Below the pieces are notes generated by a model. It searched no databases and was not told the DNA's origin. It worked only from the letters and a program-made list of their open reading frames with translations. Positions 27,617-36,606 of a DNA stretch of 64,000 nt are shown one piece after another; positions within the stretch are counted from its first letter, which is position 1, and every line of letters starts with the position of its first letter. The translations under genes and the position numbers were made by a program. The stretch lies in assembly GCF_900176475.1 (NCBI RefSeq), contig NZ_FWXX01000006.1:186001-250000 (forward strand), in the 5' to 3' direction. The DNA is from Tropicibacter naphthalenivorans (GTDB lineage Bacteria > Pseudomonadota > Alphaproteobacteria > Rhodobacterales > Rhodobacteraceae).

Positions 27617-28312
27617 TCAGGCGCGCGGCCCGATCGTGGTGGTGCAGGTCCCCAGACCCTCAACCTCCACCACGCAAACGTCCCCCTCGACCAGCGGACC
27701 AACCCCCGCCGGCGTACCCGTCATGATCAGATCGCCCGGGCGCAGCTCCATCGACTGCGACAGGATCGAGATGATCTCGGGGATCGACCAGATCAGCTCG
27801 GACAGATCGGCATCCTGCTTGACCTCACCATTCACCGTCAGCTTGATCGACCCCTTGGACGGATGCCCCACCTTCGACACCGGATGCACCGCCGCCACCG
27901 GGGCCGAACGGTCAAAGCCCTTGCCCAAATCCCAGGGCCGCCCCTGCTCCCGCGCCTTCAACTGCAAATCGCGGCGCGTCAGGTCGTTGCCCACCGCATA
28001 ACCCCACACATGATCCAGCGCGCGCTCTTCGGGAATATTCACCCCGCCCGTGCCGATCACCGCAACCAGCTCGGCCTCATAGTGAAAATTCTCGGTCTGC
28101 GGCGGGTACGGAATCGTCGCCCCGTCCTCGACAACCGCATCCGCAGGCTTGAGGAAAAAGAACGGCGGATCACGATCCGGGTCCTTGCCCATCTCCCGCG
28201 CGTGCGCCGCATAATTGCGCCCAATGCAGAAAATCCGCCGCACGGGAATGCGATCGTCGCTGTCCACAATCGCCACCGTCGGCGTCGGAGCCGCGTCAAA
28301 AGCCAAAGCCAT
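27617..28312 (-). CDS. Fumarylacetoacetate hydrolase-family protein, probable fumarylpyruvate hydrolase
   Basis: A 231-residue FAH-fold enzyme. [31 protein letters not shown] (two acidic metal ligands) and [13 protein letters not shown] are family hallmarks, with [15 protein letters not shown] near the end. ATG 28312 follows GGAAGGAAG. The FAH family includes fumarylpyruvate hydrolase (NagK type), the last step of the gentisate pathway giving fumarate and pyruvate. The dispersed motif at 28355 lies between this gene and the upstream monooxygenase. Confidence 0.9.
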   Translation of the reverse strand: MALAFDAAPTPTVAIVDSDDRIPVRRIFCIGRNYAAHAREMGKDPDRDPPFFFLKPADAVVEDGATIPYPPQTENFHYEAELVAVIGTGGVNIPEERALDHVWGYAVGNDLTRRDLQLKAREQGRPWDLGKGFDRSAPVAAVHPVSKVGHPSKGSIKLTVNGEVKQDADLSELIWSIPEIISILSQSMELRPGDLIMTGTPAGVGPLVEGDVCVVEVEGLGTCTTTIGPRA

Positions 28313-28354
28313 CCAAGTCTTCCTTCCGGTCAAGCAGGCACGAAAACCTGCGGT

Positions 28355-28376
28355 CTTCTTCTCTTTACAAATATCC
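28355..28376 (+). repeat. Dispersed motif copy 4
   Basis: The plus strand carries CTTCTTCTCTTTACAAATAT (unit to 28376), exactly the reverse complement of the copy at 4932. It lies in the 79-base gap between the monooxygenase stop and the hydrolase start. The palindrome GAGAGCTCTC (28384-28393) is adjacent but much weaker than hairpins at other copies. Confidence 0.8.
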
Positions 28377-28391
28377 AAAATCCGAGAGCTC

Positions 28392-29576
28392 TCAGCCCTC
28401 GAGTCCATTCGAACCATAGAGCCAGTTCAGCTGGTTGTACCAATCGTCCGGCGACATGCCCTTCATCACATGGTTGCGCACCGCCGCCTTGGCGTCATCG
28501 GGGTGATAGATGTATTCACCAATCAGCCGCGAATTCATCTGCACCCGCGCCGTGCGTACCCGCCGCATATCCTGATAGCGCTGCAACATGTCTTCGACAT
28601 TTTCGCCAAAGTTCTCAACGCAATGCGACAGCGCCACCGCGTCCTCCATCGCCATACACGCGCCCTGCGCAAAGTATTGCAGCATCGGATGCGCACTGTC
28701 CCCAAGCAGCGCCACACGCCCGTCCACCCAGTTCGAGATCGGCTCGCGGTCACACAGCACCCACAGCTTCCAGTTGTCGCCGTGCTCGATGATCTGCCGC
28801 GCCTTGGGGTGGATATGTTCAAAGCCCTGTGCCACTTCCTCCTTTGACACAGGGCGCCCCGCGATCGCCTCCTGAACATCGCGGTGGTAGGTCACAACAA
28901 GGTTGTACACCTTGCCCCCCTTGAGGGGGTAATGCACGATATGACACTTCGGCCCGGCCCAGAGCGTCGCCGCGTTCCAGCGCAGATCCTCGGGCATTTG
29001 CTCGGTCGGAATGACGCTGCGATAGGTCGTGTGCCCGGAAATCCGCGGCTCGCCGTCGCCCACCAGCTGCGCACGAATGGGCGAACGCAGACCTTCGGCG
29101 CCGATCAGGAACTTGCCCTTGATCGGGTCGCGGTCCTGCACCAACAGCGTCGCGCTGCTTTCGTCCTGTTCGTAACCCGTCACCACGTGGCTGGTGCGAA
29201 TATCGACCAAGGGGCTCGCCTCGCAATATTTCAGCAAAACCCCGTGCAGATCCGCCCGGTGCACCACCGCATAGGGGTTGCCGTAGAACTTGCGGAACGG
29301 CTCATCCAGCGGAATATGCGTAATATCTTCAGCGGTTTGCGCATCCATCAGGCGCAGAGCATCGATATAGACGGCGACCGCGCGCGCCTCGTCCCCGACC
29401 CCCAGATAGTCAAAGCAATGGAACGCGTTCGGCCCGATCTGGATGCCTGCGCCGATCTCGCCCAGTTGCGGCGCTTGTTCCACCACGATGGACCGCTGCC
29501 CCTTGCGCGCAAGGCCGCAAGCCGCCGCCAGACCGCCGATACCGCCCCCGGCAATGATGATAGGAAGATCAGACAT
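28392..29576 (-). CDS. FAD-dependent 3-hydroxybenzoate 6-monooxygenase
   Basis: A 394-residue class A flavoprotein hydroxylase. [20 protein letters not shown] is the N-terminal FAD fold, [17 protein letters not shown] the middle DG-type motif, and [20 protein letters not shown] the ribityl-binding motif with conserved Gly-Asp. Length and wording match 3-hydroxybenzoate (or salicylate-type) monooxygenases. The downstream gentisate dioxygenase indicates para-hydroxylation to gentisate. ATG 29576 follows GAGGAG. First gene of the minus-strand operon, divergent from the MarR gene. Confidence 0.9.
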   Translation of the reverse strand: MSDLPIIIAGGGIGGLAAACGLARKGQRSIVVEQAPQLGEIGAGIQIGPNAFHCFDYLGVGDEARAVAVYIDALRLMDAQTAEDITHIPLDEPFRKFYGNPYAVVHRADLHGVLLKYCEASPLVDIRTSHVVTGYEQDESSATLLVQDRDPIKGKFLIGAEGLRSPIRAQLVGDGEPRISGHTTYRSVIPTEQMPEDLRWNAATLWAGPKCHIVHYPLKGGKVYNLVVTYHRDVQEAIAGRPVSKEEVAQGFEHIHPKARQIIEHGDNWKLWVLCDREPISNWVDGRVALLGDSAHPMLQYFAQGACMAMEDAVALSHCVENFGENVEDMLQRYQDMRRVRTARVQMNSRLIGEYIYHPDDAKAAVRNHVMKGMSPDDWYNQLNWLYGSNGLEG

Positions 29577-29633
29577 CCGTTGCTCCTCTTCATGCGGCCC
29601 GCAGCCGTCCCGGCTGAGCCTCCCCCGCAGAAA

Positions 29634-29700
29634 TTGTATGTGTGCATATTAGTAGGCGGGGGATGCAGCTTTGGTCAACGAAAAAGATGAGTGTACAAAT
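29634..29700. promoter_or_regulatory. Divergent promoter/operator region of the gentisate operon
   Basis: The 178-base gap holds TTGTATGTGTGCATATTAG (29634-29652), containing TATG-N4-CATA dyad symmetry, and GTGTACAAATTAA (29691-29703), which shares the TTGTA half-word in inverted form. Both would suit the dimeric MarR regulator encoded at 29755. Binding is inferred. Confidence 0.5.
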
Positions 29701-29754
29701 TAACCCCTGTAAGATACTGAAAATGCGTAGTCTCAGCCAGAAAGGAGGCGCAAG

Positions 29755-30186
29755 ATGACCCTGAACACCATGCCCGGACACTTGATTCGCCGCCTCCACC
29801 AACACTCGACCCAAGTGTTTCAACAACGGATGAAGGCTGCTGGTCTCGACCTCACGCCGGTGCAATTTGCCGCCATGGGCGCAGTCAAGGACACCCCCGG
29901 CATCGACCAAGCCAGCATCGCCGCCGCCATCGCCTATGACCGCGCGACCATTGGCGGAGTGATCGACCGGCTGATCTCCAAGGGGTGGGTGGCGCGCAAT
30001 GTCTCGAAACGCGACCGGCGGGCGCGCGAGGTGTTCCTGACCGACAAAGGCGCGCAGGTCTTTGCCGAAGTTCTGCCGCTGGTCGCCGCCTTGCAGGACG
30101 ACGTGCTGACGGGTCTGTCCGACGCGGAAAGGGCGCAATTCTGCGCCCTCGCCCAAAAGGTCTCTGACGCCTTCGAGGCGGGTTAA
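29755..30186 (+). CDS. MarR-family transcriptional regulator of the gentisate operon
   Basis: A 143-residue winged-helix repressor. GIDQASIAAAIAYDRATIGG is the recognition region and SKRDRRAREVFLTDKG the wing, followed by a dimerisation helix. ATG 29755 has AAAGGAGG upstream. It diverges from the 3-hydroxybenzoate monooxygenase gene; MarR proteins in this position usually repress the pathway until the aromatic acid binds. Palindromic candidates lie at 29634-29700. Confidence 0.92.
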   Translation: MTLNTMPGHLIRRLHQHSTQVFQQRMKAAGLDLTPVQFAAMGAVKDTPGIDQASIAAAIAYDRATIGGVIDRLISKGWVARNVSKRDRRAREVFLTDKGAQVFAEVLPLVAALQDDVLTGLSDAERAQFCALAQKVSDAFEAG

Positions 30187-30190
30187 GCCC

Positions 30191-31168
30191 CTATTCCGGC
30201 TGGCAAATCTCGCCTTTCGCAGCGGCCTTCAAAGTTCGCCAGATCAGCCCCGCGACGATCATCCCCAGCAGCGCCAGAAACGCCCCGCCCAGCAGGTCAT
30301 GTGCCCCCGACCCGGCCAATTCGCCAAAGCGCAAGGTCGCGATGGTCAGCGCCGCCACCGGAAAGCTCAGCGCCCACCATGACAGCGCGAACGGCAGCTT
30401 GGCGAACCCCTGCGCCTGGATCGCCACAATCGCCGCAAAGCCGATCGCCGCATAGTACAGCACCCGCGCGAAGGCGTCCAAAACCCCGCCGTTCAGCTGC
30501 AACCAGCCCAGGAACGCGACGGCGGGCGGCGCGATCAGGATCACCAAGGTCGGCAGCAAGCGCCCCGGCAAAGGATCGTGGAAAATCAAGCGGTTCATCA
30601 CCAGCGTCAGCAGCACGACCCAGAACATCAGGCCGACGGAAAAGAACAGCCACGACACTTCGACAAAGCCCAAAGGCACCCCCGCGACAGGCACAATCAC
30701 GTTGCCCACCGCCGGGATGAACCACGCAGGCGAAATGTGCATCGGCTGAAACGGCCTGCGCCCGATCCACCCCGAGATGACCGCCAGCGTCAGCACCCCC
30801 TGCGCCGCCGCCCCCACGGACCACACGACGCCCGCCGCCCCCGGCGCTTCGGCGCGCAAAGCCGTCGCGATCAGCAGCAAGGAAATGGAAATCGCCGGAA
30901 AGAAGGCCAGCTTGACCGGATGCGCCCACTCGGCCTGAATGGCGCCGGGGTGGCGCAAGCCTTTGAGAACAAACAAAACTGCGATGGCGGCAAAATCGGC
31001 AATGGCCACCATCAGCGCGATCTGGCTGGCCAGATGCCCCCAGCCAAAGCGCGTTTCCGCCAGATGCAGCGCCAGTGTCAGCCCCGCAAGGCCCATCACG
31101 GTGGCAAAGAAGGTCACGGGAAAATGGGCCAACCGGCTGTGGTCCGGCGCGTGAGGCATATCAGTCAT
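30191..31168 (-). CDS. TDT/SLAC1-type transporter (TehA-like)
   Basis: A 325-residue membrane protein with about ten hydrophobic helices, starting at ATG 31168 behind AAAGGACGC. HFPVTFFATVMGLAGLTLAL opens the first helix, as in TehA/SLAC1 anion channels and C4-dicarboxylate or sulfite exporters of the TDT family. Substrate (tellurite, anion or dicarboxylate) is not predictable. It converges with the MarR gene with only 4 bases between stops. Confidence 0.85.
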   Translation of the reverse strand: MTDMPHAPDHSRLAHFPVTFFATVMGLAGLTLALHLAETRFGWGHLASQIALMVAIADFAAIAVLFVLKGLRHPGAIQAEWAHPVKLAFFPAISISLLLIATALRAEAPGAAGVVWSVGAAAQGVLTLAVISGWIGRRPFQPMHISPAWFIPAVGNVIVPVAGVPLGFVEVSWLFFSVGLMFWVVLLTLVMNRLIFHDPLPGRLLPTLVILIAPPAVAFLGWLQLNGGVLDAFARVLYYAAIGFAAIVAIQAQGFAKLPFALSWWALSFPVAALTIATLRFGELAGSGAHDLLGGAFLALLGMIVAGLIWRTLKAAAKGEICQPE

Positions 31169-31267
31169 GGCGCGTCCTTTGGTGTTCACATCACGCTTTT
31201 GGAATGCAAACTGCGCCCTCGCGTTGACCCAGATCAAGAGCGCGGGAAAAAGCGCAATGCGCGCGCG

Positions 31268-32532
31268 TCAGCCGTCCGCGGCAAGCACCTTGGCCGCCGG
31301 CATGGGCCGCGCGAAAAGATAGCCCTGCGCCATGGTGACGCCCAGTCTCTCAAGCATCACAACCTTTTTCGGATTTTCAACGCCTTCCGCAATGACAACC
31401 CCGCCATGAGACTGCACCATCTCGGCCAGCGCCTTGACGAGGCCGCGCTGCTCTCGGCTCGCCAGCAATCCAATCACAAGCGAGCGGTCAAGCTTGAGAA
31501 AATCGGGCTTCAACTGAATGACGTGCCGCAGACTGGAATACCCCGCGCCGACATCGTCGATCGCGATGCGAAACCCCTGTGCCCGCAGACGCGTCAGGAC
31601 AGACAGAAATGCCGCATAATCCGGCACGCGCTCATGCTCTGTGATTTCCAGCACAATGCGGTGGCGCACGTGCGGCGGAAAGATGCTCTCGAAGTCGAGG
31701 GTTTCAATCGAGGTGACCGAAGCATTGACTGACACGAAAAAGCCGTCGCCCATCTGCATGGGGATGGCGGCTGTCTTTCGCGCGACCGCTTCTTCGAGCG
31801 TTACGATCCGGTCATCGTATTTCGCCCGGCGAAAGATCGTCTCGACGCTCCCCAATTCGGCCGGAAACCGTGTCAGCGCCTCATAGCCTTGGGGGATGGC
31901 ACCGGGCAACGACAAGATGGGCTGAAGGTGAATGTCCAAATCTGTCCGAATGAGCTTGTCGATGCGTAACTCTAGTTCCTCTGCGGACCCGCCTTCGATG
32001 ACCTGCACCTCGATGTCGCGCGAGAGCATGTCGGCGTAAATGCCGAACATCGCGACATCGCGGTCTGTCAGATCCTGGCGCGGCTGACGGCTAAAAGCGC
32101 AGAGCATCCCCCAGGTGACACCAGTCGACAGGATGATCGGAAAACTGACATGGGCACCGATGGGCAGGTCCAGCGTTTCGGGGTTATCCGCGACAGACGG
32201 CTCGGTCCGTGCGTCTGTCATAAGGGTCGGCGCCGCCCCTTGCGCAATCCGGTCGCAATAGCTGCGCCCAGCAAAGAGCCATCTCCGCGGCGCAGCGAAA
32301 GTGTGGGGGAGCACGCGCCAATGAGAATTTCGTCGAAAATCCGTTCGGTGGCCGTGAACCGCGAGATGAAGGCGACGTCCATCCCAAAGAGGTCACGCAA
32401 GGCGGACAGCACCTTTTGCTTTTTCCAACGCAGATTTTCCGGATGGCTGGCGATGTCGGTGGCAAGCAGTTCGCCGAAACTTGGCGAGAGTATAAAAAAC
32501 CCCCTTCCGGTCGAGACGCGGGTCTTTGCCAC
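31268..32532 (-). pseudogene. GAF-EAL cyclic-di-GMP phosphodiesterase, frameshifted
   Basis: Two overlapping minus-strand frames make one protein of about 420 residues. The first (32532 to about 32276) begins a GAF domain (LFGMDVAFISRFTATERIFD). The second (to 31268) finishes it (SYCDRIAQGAAPTLMTD, VSFPIILSTG) and adds a full EAL domain: GYEALTRF, NAS, EITEHE, AIDDVGAGYSSLRH, LKLDRSL and AEGVEN, so all phosphodiesterase residues are present. The frame changes in the TTT run at 32273-32275; one extra T would restore it. The 5' start is uncertain (GTG 32532 has no clear ribosome site). Confidence 0.8.
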
Positions 32533-32795
32533 GTTCTACTTTTTGGCTGATTTATACAGGTAACTTCCCCCCAAGCCGGCATCCAGAACAAAGCTCCGTC
32601 AAGACCACCAAATGGACTCGCAGGGCGTGGACGCCTGATCTTTGGCGACAAGTGCGCGCCCAGCGATGCTCCTTGCGCCTGTCAAATCTCTCTTACGGCG
32701 GCCCGTCTGTGGCTGCCGCCCTGAGACAGGATCGCCCGCCGGCGCAGGTCAAAAAGGGGCAGAGGCGCGAAACCCCTACCCCAATCCGATCACCT

Positions 32796-32975
32796 TCAGA
32801 CGCCCGCCTGCCCACGCCGGGACAGCGCCCATCCCACGAACAAAGCCAGCCCGATAACGGCCGCGCCGATGGACAGGGCACCAGGCGCGCCCTCTTGCAC
32901 ATGCAGTTCCTGCGCGGGATGCGCCAGACCTGGGCTTGCCGCCAACACTGCGGACACAAAAGTCAGATATTTCAT
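32796..32975 (-). CDS. 59-residue membrane protein with N-terminal signal, in the guanidine locus
   Basis: ATG 32975 overlaps the His-rich gene's TGA as ATGA. The protein starts with a hydrophobic signal (YLTFVSAVLAASPGLA) followed by HPAQELHVQEG. It has one transmembrane segment (SIGAAVIGLALFVGWALSRR) ending in a basic cytoplasmic tail. Translational coupling to the His-rich protein supports it being real. Its His-Pro motif right after the cleavage site is reminiscent of metal-handling small proteins, but no function can be assigned. Confidence 0.7.
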   Translation of the reverse strand: MKYLTFVSAVLAASPGLAHPAQELHVQEGAPGALSIGAAVIGLALFVGWALSRRGQAGV

Positions 32976-33442
32976 TGGTCAATCACTCTCTTTTTCTGGG
33001 CCAAAAAGTCGCGCAAATCCAAGCTCGCCTTCTCGTCCATGGATACGTAAACTAGGCTCATATTGGTGCGCTCTCGCACCATCTCACCGGGAAACGGCAG
33101 GTAACTCAGCTCTCGAGAGCCAAAAGACGGCGAGGCCGTCCCCACCTGCCAATCCGTCGTCAACTCCACATCCACCAGCTTGAGCGCCTTCGCCCCGCCC
33201 TTGCCGGGCCGCTCGAACGGCACCCCCGCCAGCTTCAGATAGAACGTCTTGTCCTTGGCCTGCACAAAACCGTCGATGAATTGCGCCGCGAGCACCTGCA
33301 AATCCGCCGCATCGTCGTGGTGGTGCATATGGCTGTGCAAATGATCCGCGTCATGCGGGTGATTGTGGTCATGCGGGTGATGCGCGTGCCCATGGTCATG
33401 ACCGTGATCATGTCCATGATGGTGATGACGATCATGCGGCAT
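32972..33442 (-). CDS. His-rich protein, possible nickel/zinc-binding accessory protein
   Basis: A 156-residue protein. Residues 5-43 are a His/Asp tract (HHHHGHDHGHDHGH, then HPHDADHLHSHMHHHDD) with over twenty histidines; the rest is a compact domain with FLKLAGVPFE-like and YLPFPGEMVRERTNMSLVY segments that I do not recognise. No signal peptide, so it is cytoplasmic. It follows a ureohydrolase gene related to Ni-dependent guanidine hydrolase, so metal storage or delivery to that enzyme is plausible; this is inference. ATGA overlap with the next gene. Confidence 0.8.
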   Translation of the reverse strand: MPHDRHHHHGHDHGHDHGHAHHPHDHNHPHDADHLHSHMHHHDDAADLQVLAAQFIDGFVQAKDKTFYLKLAGVPFERPGKGGAKALKLVDVELTTDWQVGTASPSFGSRELSYLPFPGEMVRERTNMSLVYVSMDEKASLDLRDFLAQKKRVIDQ

Positions 33443-33457
33443 CCATCATTCCCCCTG

Positions 33458-33516
33458 TTTCTTCTCTTTCCAAATATCCCGGGGTGAGGGCGCAAGCCCG
33501 AGGGGCAGCGCCCCTC
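33458..33516 (+). repeat. Dispersed motif copy 5 with adjoining hairpins
   Basis: TTTCTTCTCTTTCCAAATAT at 33458-33477 (unit to 33479) is followed by GGGCGCAAGCCC (33488-33499) and then GAGGGGC/GCCCCTC (33500-33516). It sits between the ureohydrolase stop and the His-rich gene start on the minus strand. Confidence 0.8.
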
Positions 33517-33529
33517 TGCCACGGCCCAA

Positions 33530-34807
33530 TCATTCGCCCACCTTGTGCGGCGCGGGATTCGACCAACGCTTGCCCTCGAATTCGCCATGCGGCAGCGTCA
33601 CCGGCTTGTCGATGTGCCGCTTGTGCGCGCCCAGCTTGCCATGCGCCACCATGGACCCCAGCACATCCACGATCACCCGCGTGCCCATCAGGGCGGTGAT
33701 GTCGGACGTATCATAGGGCGGCGAGACCTCGACCAGCTCCAGCCCGCAAATCCCCTCGGCGGCAACCCCGGACGCCAAGGCCAAAGCCTCGCGCGGCAGG
33801 AACCCACCCGGCTCCGGCCAGCCTGTACCCGGGACAAACCCGCAATCAATCGAGTCGATGTCAAAGGACATATAGACCATGTCGACCCCGTCCCAGGCCA
33901 TCTCCAGCGCCATCTCGATGGTCTTGTCTAGCCCCATCTTCTCCATGTCGCCCATGGTGATGATGTTGGTATTCCGCTCGCGGGCAACCTTCACCGCCTC
34001 GCGCGGCACCTGCCAGCCGCCGATCCCGATCTGCACAAGGTTCTTGGCCGGCACGTTCGGCAGGTTGGTCGAATGGAACCAAGGCGTCGTGTGCATCCGC
34101 TCATCAAGGTCTTTTTCCTGAATGTCGGCGTGGCGGTCAAAATGCGCGATACCGATCTTCTTCGACGTACACTCCGCAATGCCGCGCACGCAGGGAAAGC
34201 CGATCGAGTGATCGCCGCCGATCATGATGGGCAAAGACCCCGACGAGAACACATGAGACACCCCGCGCGAAATCTGGTCAAAGCTCTTCTCGATATTCGC
34301 CGGAATGGTGAACACGTCGCCCGCGTCACACAGCGTCATCTGCTCGCGCAGGTCGACCCCCATCTCGTAGTTATATGGCGTATACAGCGCCGAGATCTTG
34401 CGCACCCCCTGCGGGCCAAAGCGCGTGCCGGGCCGATAGGTTGTCCCGCCGTCAAAGGGGATGCCCAAGACCGTCGCGTCGTAGTTGGCCACCTCCAGCA
34501 CGTCCTCGGTGTAGGGCGCCTTGAGAAACGTATTGATCCCTGCGTAATGCGGCAGCTCGCCGCGCGCAAAGGTCGGGATCGACTTGTCCTCGATGGTGTC
34601 CGCGCCGGTCAGACCCATGCGCAAGGCCCAGGCGCGTTCCTCGGCCCAGCGGCCTTCGGGCAGCTCGGCCTCTTTGCGCATCGCCTTCCAACCGGCCAGC
34701 TTGGTCAGGTCGGGGTGGTGGGAGCGCATCTCGCGCGTGGCATGGCGGGCACGCTGGCTGCGCGGGTCGCGGGCGCGGGCCTCTGCCTTGAGTATCTCAG
34801 AAAACAT
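33530..34807 (-). CDS. Ureohydrolase-family protein, probable guanidine hydrolase (GdmH-like)
   Basis: A 425-residue ureohydrolase, longer than agmatinases because of an N-terminal extension of about 90 residues. Metal ligands: H200 (GGDHSIGFP), D224-H226-D228 (HFDRHADIQ) and D316/D318 (SFDIDSID). The HFDRHxD wording, with DERMHTTPWFH after it and GFVPGTGWPEPGGF, is what I recall for nickel-dependent guanidine hydrolase, not for agmatinase (HFDAHxD). The locus starts with a guanidine-I riboswitch, an independent line of evidence. Product would be urea plus ammonia from guanidine. ATG 34807 follows GGGAGA. Confidence 0.8.
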   Translation of the reverse strand: MFSEILKAEARARDPRSQRARHATREMRSHHPDLTKLAGWKAMRKEAELPEGRWAEERAWALRMGLTGADTIEDKSIPTFARGELPHYAGINTFLKAPYTEDVLEVANYDATVLGIPFDGGTTYRPGTRFGPQGVRKISALYTPYNYEMGVDLREQMTLCDAGDVFTIPANIEKSFDQISRGVSHVFSSGSLPIMIGGDHSIGFPCVRGIAECTSKKIGIAHFDRHADIQEKDLDERMHTTPWFHSTNLPNVPAKNLVQIGIGGWQVPREAVKVARERNTNIITMGDMEKMGLDKTIEMALEMAWDGVDMVYMSFDIDSIDCGFVPGTGWPEPGGFLPREALALASGVAAEGICGLELVEVSPPYDTSDITALMGTRVIVDVLGSMVAHGKLGAHKRHIDKPVTLPHGEFEGKRWSNPAPHKVGE

Positions 34808-34902
34808 CTCTGTCTCCCAATCGGTTAGCCCGTTTCGGGGCTGTCATGTTCCGGGCCTTGGCTGTCCCACGCGCGGGGCCCGGCGGCGCGCGTGAGTGTC
34901 TG

Positions 34903-35692
34903 TTACGCCGGCTCTGGGACCGGCTCTGATGCGGGCGCAAGCGACGGATAGCGATCAAGGATATGCTGATGCGGCATCCCGCCGTCGCGCGCGTCGAAAT
35001 CATAGGTGACGGTGGCGCCATACAGCCCCGGATCTTGCGGATCCCAGCGCGGCTTATCAAAGACCAGCACCCGGTCGCCCAGCTTGAAGGCCTCTTCGAG
35101 GTCGTGACTGACCATAAAGACGGTCATCTGCGTCTCGGCCCGCAGTTCGGTCAAAAAGTCGTGCAGCTGCCCCCGCGTGCCGGGGTCGAGCGCGCCAAAA
35201 GGCTCGTCCAACAGCAGCACCCGCGGGCGCGCGGTCAGCGCTTGGCCAATGGCAAGGCGCTGTTGCATCCCGCCCGACAGGCTCGCGGGGTATTGCCCGG
35301 CCACGTGGTTCAACCCAATGCGCACCAGCATGGCATCAGCGCGGTCGCGGGCCGCGCGCTTGGCCGCGCCGAACAGCCAGCCAGAGCGGGTGTTGAACCC
35401 CTCGGCGGCGACGATATTTTCGCGCACAGTCAGATGTGGAAACACCGAGTAGCGTTGAAAGACCACGCCGCGCGCGCCCTGGCTCGACGGCCACGTCCCC
35501 GCCATCGACGGTGATCGCCCCGCGCACCGGGCGCTCATCCGCCAGCAGCAGCCGCAAAAAGGTGGACTTGCCGCAGCCCGACGCACCAACGATAGAGACG
35601 AACTCGCCCTCAGAGACGTCGAGGTTCACCCGTTCGATAATGGATCGCCCGCCGTAGGCTTGCCAGACGTCACGGACCTGTACGAAACTCAT
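34903..35692 (-). pseudogene. ABC importer ATPase of the guanidine locus, frameshifted
   Basis: ATG 35692 overlaps the permease stop as ATGA. The first frame gives MSFVQVRDVWQAYGG, Walker A GASGCGKST and DERPVRGAITVDGGD. The second, from about 35485, gives VVFQRYSVFPHLTV (Q-loop), LSGGMQQRLAIGQAL (signature), LLLDEPFGALD (Walker B) and SHDLEEAF. The two frames differ by one base near the GGGCGCGCGCGG run (35477-35490 region); losing one G would join them. NitT/TauT-type. As written, the protein would stop soon after Walker A. Confidence 0.85.
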
Positions 35693-36501
35693 AAGCCTGC
35701 CTCCATCCACGGAAACGCCTTGCGCGACAGCTGTTTCAGCAGCCAATCCAGCACATAGGCCAGCAGGGTGATCCAGATGACGTAAGTCAGGATCACATCC
35801 ATCGCCAGCTACCGCCGCACAAGGAAGATGCGATAGCCAAGGCCCACATCCGCCGCCACCGCTTCGGCGGCGATCAGGAACAGCCAGGCAGAGCCCAGCG
35901 ACAGGCGCACATTGGCAATCAGGCGCGGCAGCACCTGAGGCAGCGCCACCCGCGCGGCGATGACCCAGGACGACGCCCCAAGGGTCTGCGCCTTGACCAG
36001 TTGTTCATGCGGAATATCCAGCACCCGCTGCGCCAGATCGCGGGTCATAAAGGGGGTGATCCCGATCACGATCAGCACCACCTTGGACGTCTCGCCAAGG
36101 CCAAAGACGATGAACAGGATCGGCAGCAGCGCCAAGGGTGGTACCATCGACAGCACCGCCACGAACCCCGACAACAGCGACCGGAACAGCGGCAGCAGCC
36201 CGACGACCATGCCAATGACCAAGGACAGCACCGCCGAAATTCCAACGCCCCCCAGCAGGCGCGAGAGCGACGCCCATGTATCCTTCCACAGCAGGAGCTC
36301 GCCAGAGCGGCGGTCGCCTTGGGTGAACAGGCGCACGGCGGTCTCTTGGATCGTGGACAGCGCGGGCAGCAGCTTGTCCGACGGGTTCGCCGCCAGCCGC
36401 ATGTCCGAGCCGACCGCATAGGCGATCAGCACCGCGATGAACGGCACGGCGGCCAGAAACACCGCGAGCGGACGAGAGGGGATACGGTTGATCAGTCGCA
36501 T
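35689..36501 (-). pseudogene. ABC importer permease of the guanidine locus, in-frame amber stop
   Basis: A NitT/TauT-type permease with an N-terminal helix (PLAVFLAAVPFIAVLIAYAV) and the EAA-type loop HEQLVKAQTLGASSWVIAAR. After GYRIFLVRR a TAG occurs at 35809-35811, then the same frame continues with LAMDVILTYVIWITLLAYVL and ends at TGA 35689-35691, exactly overlapping the ATPase start. Homologues have Tyr at this point, one base away from TAG. The stop removes the last 40 residues including a terminal helix. Readthrough or a base error would restore a 270-residue protein. Confidence 0.85.
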
Positions 36502-36518
36502 GAGGGGGCCTTTATCGG

Positions 36519-36542
36519 GTGCCCCGACCGCAGCCGGGGCAC
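36519..36542 (-). terminator. Intergenic hairpin between importer SBP and permease genes
   Basis: GTGCCCCG (36519-36526) and CGGGGCAC (36535-36542) form an 8-bp stem with an 8-base loop. Hairpins between a binding-protein gene and its permease commonly stabilise the upstream message or partly terminate, giving excess binding protein. No T-run is seen. Confidence 0.5.
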
Positions 36543-36548
36543 GTAAGC

Positions 36549-36606
36549 ATTGCGCGGCACTCAGAGCGCGCCGGCTTCTCCATTGCGCGGCACTCAGAGC
36601 GCGCCG
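36549..36606. repeat. 33-base tandem duplication spanning the SBP stop codon
   Basis: ATTGCGCGGCACTCAGAGCG plus GCCG-type continuation occurs at 36549-36573 and again identically at 36582-36606, a 25-base direct repeat with 33-base period. The right copy contains the SBP stop (36594-36596), so the left copy repeats the gene's last codons downstream of its stop. This looks like a recent tandem duplication. Confidence 0.85.

Noticed and set aside
33281-33487. Plus-strand Val/Met/Arg-rich frame opposite the His-rich gene
   Set aside because: It is the complement of CAT/CAC histidine codons (ATG/GTG), so its composition is an artefact of the His tract.
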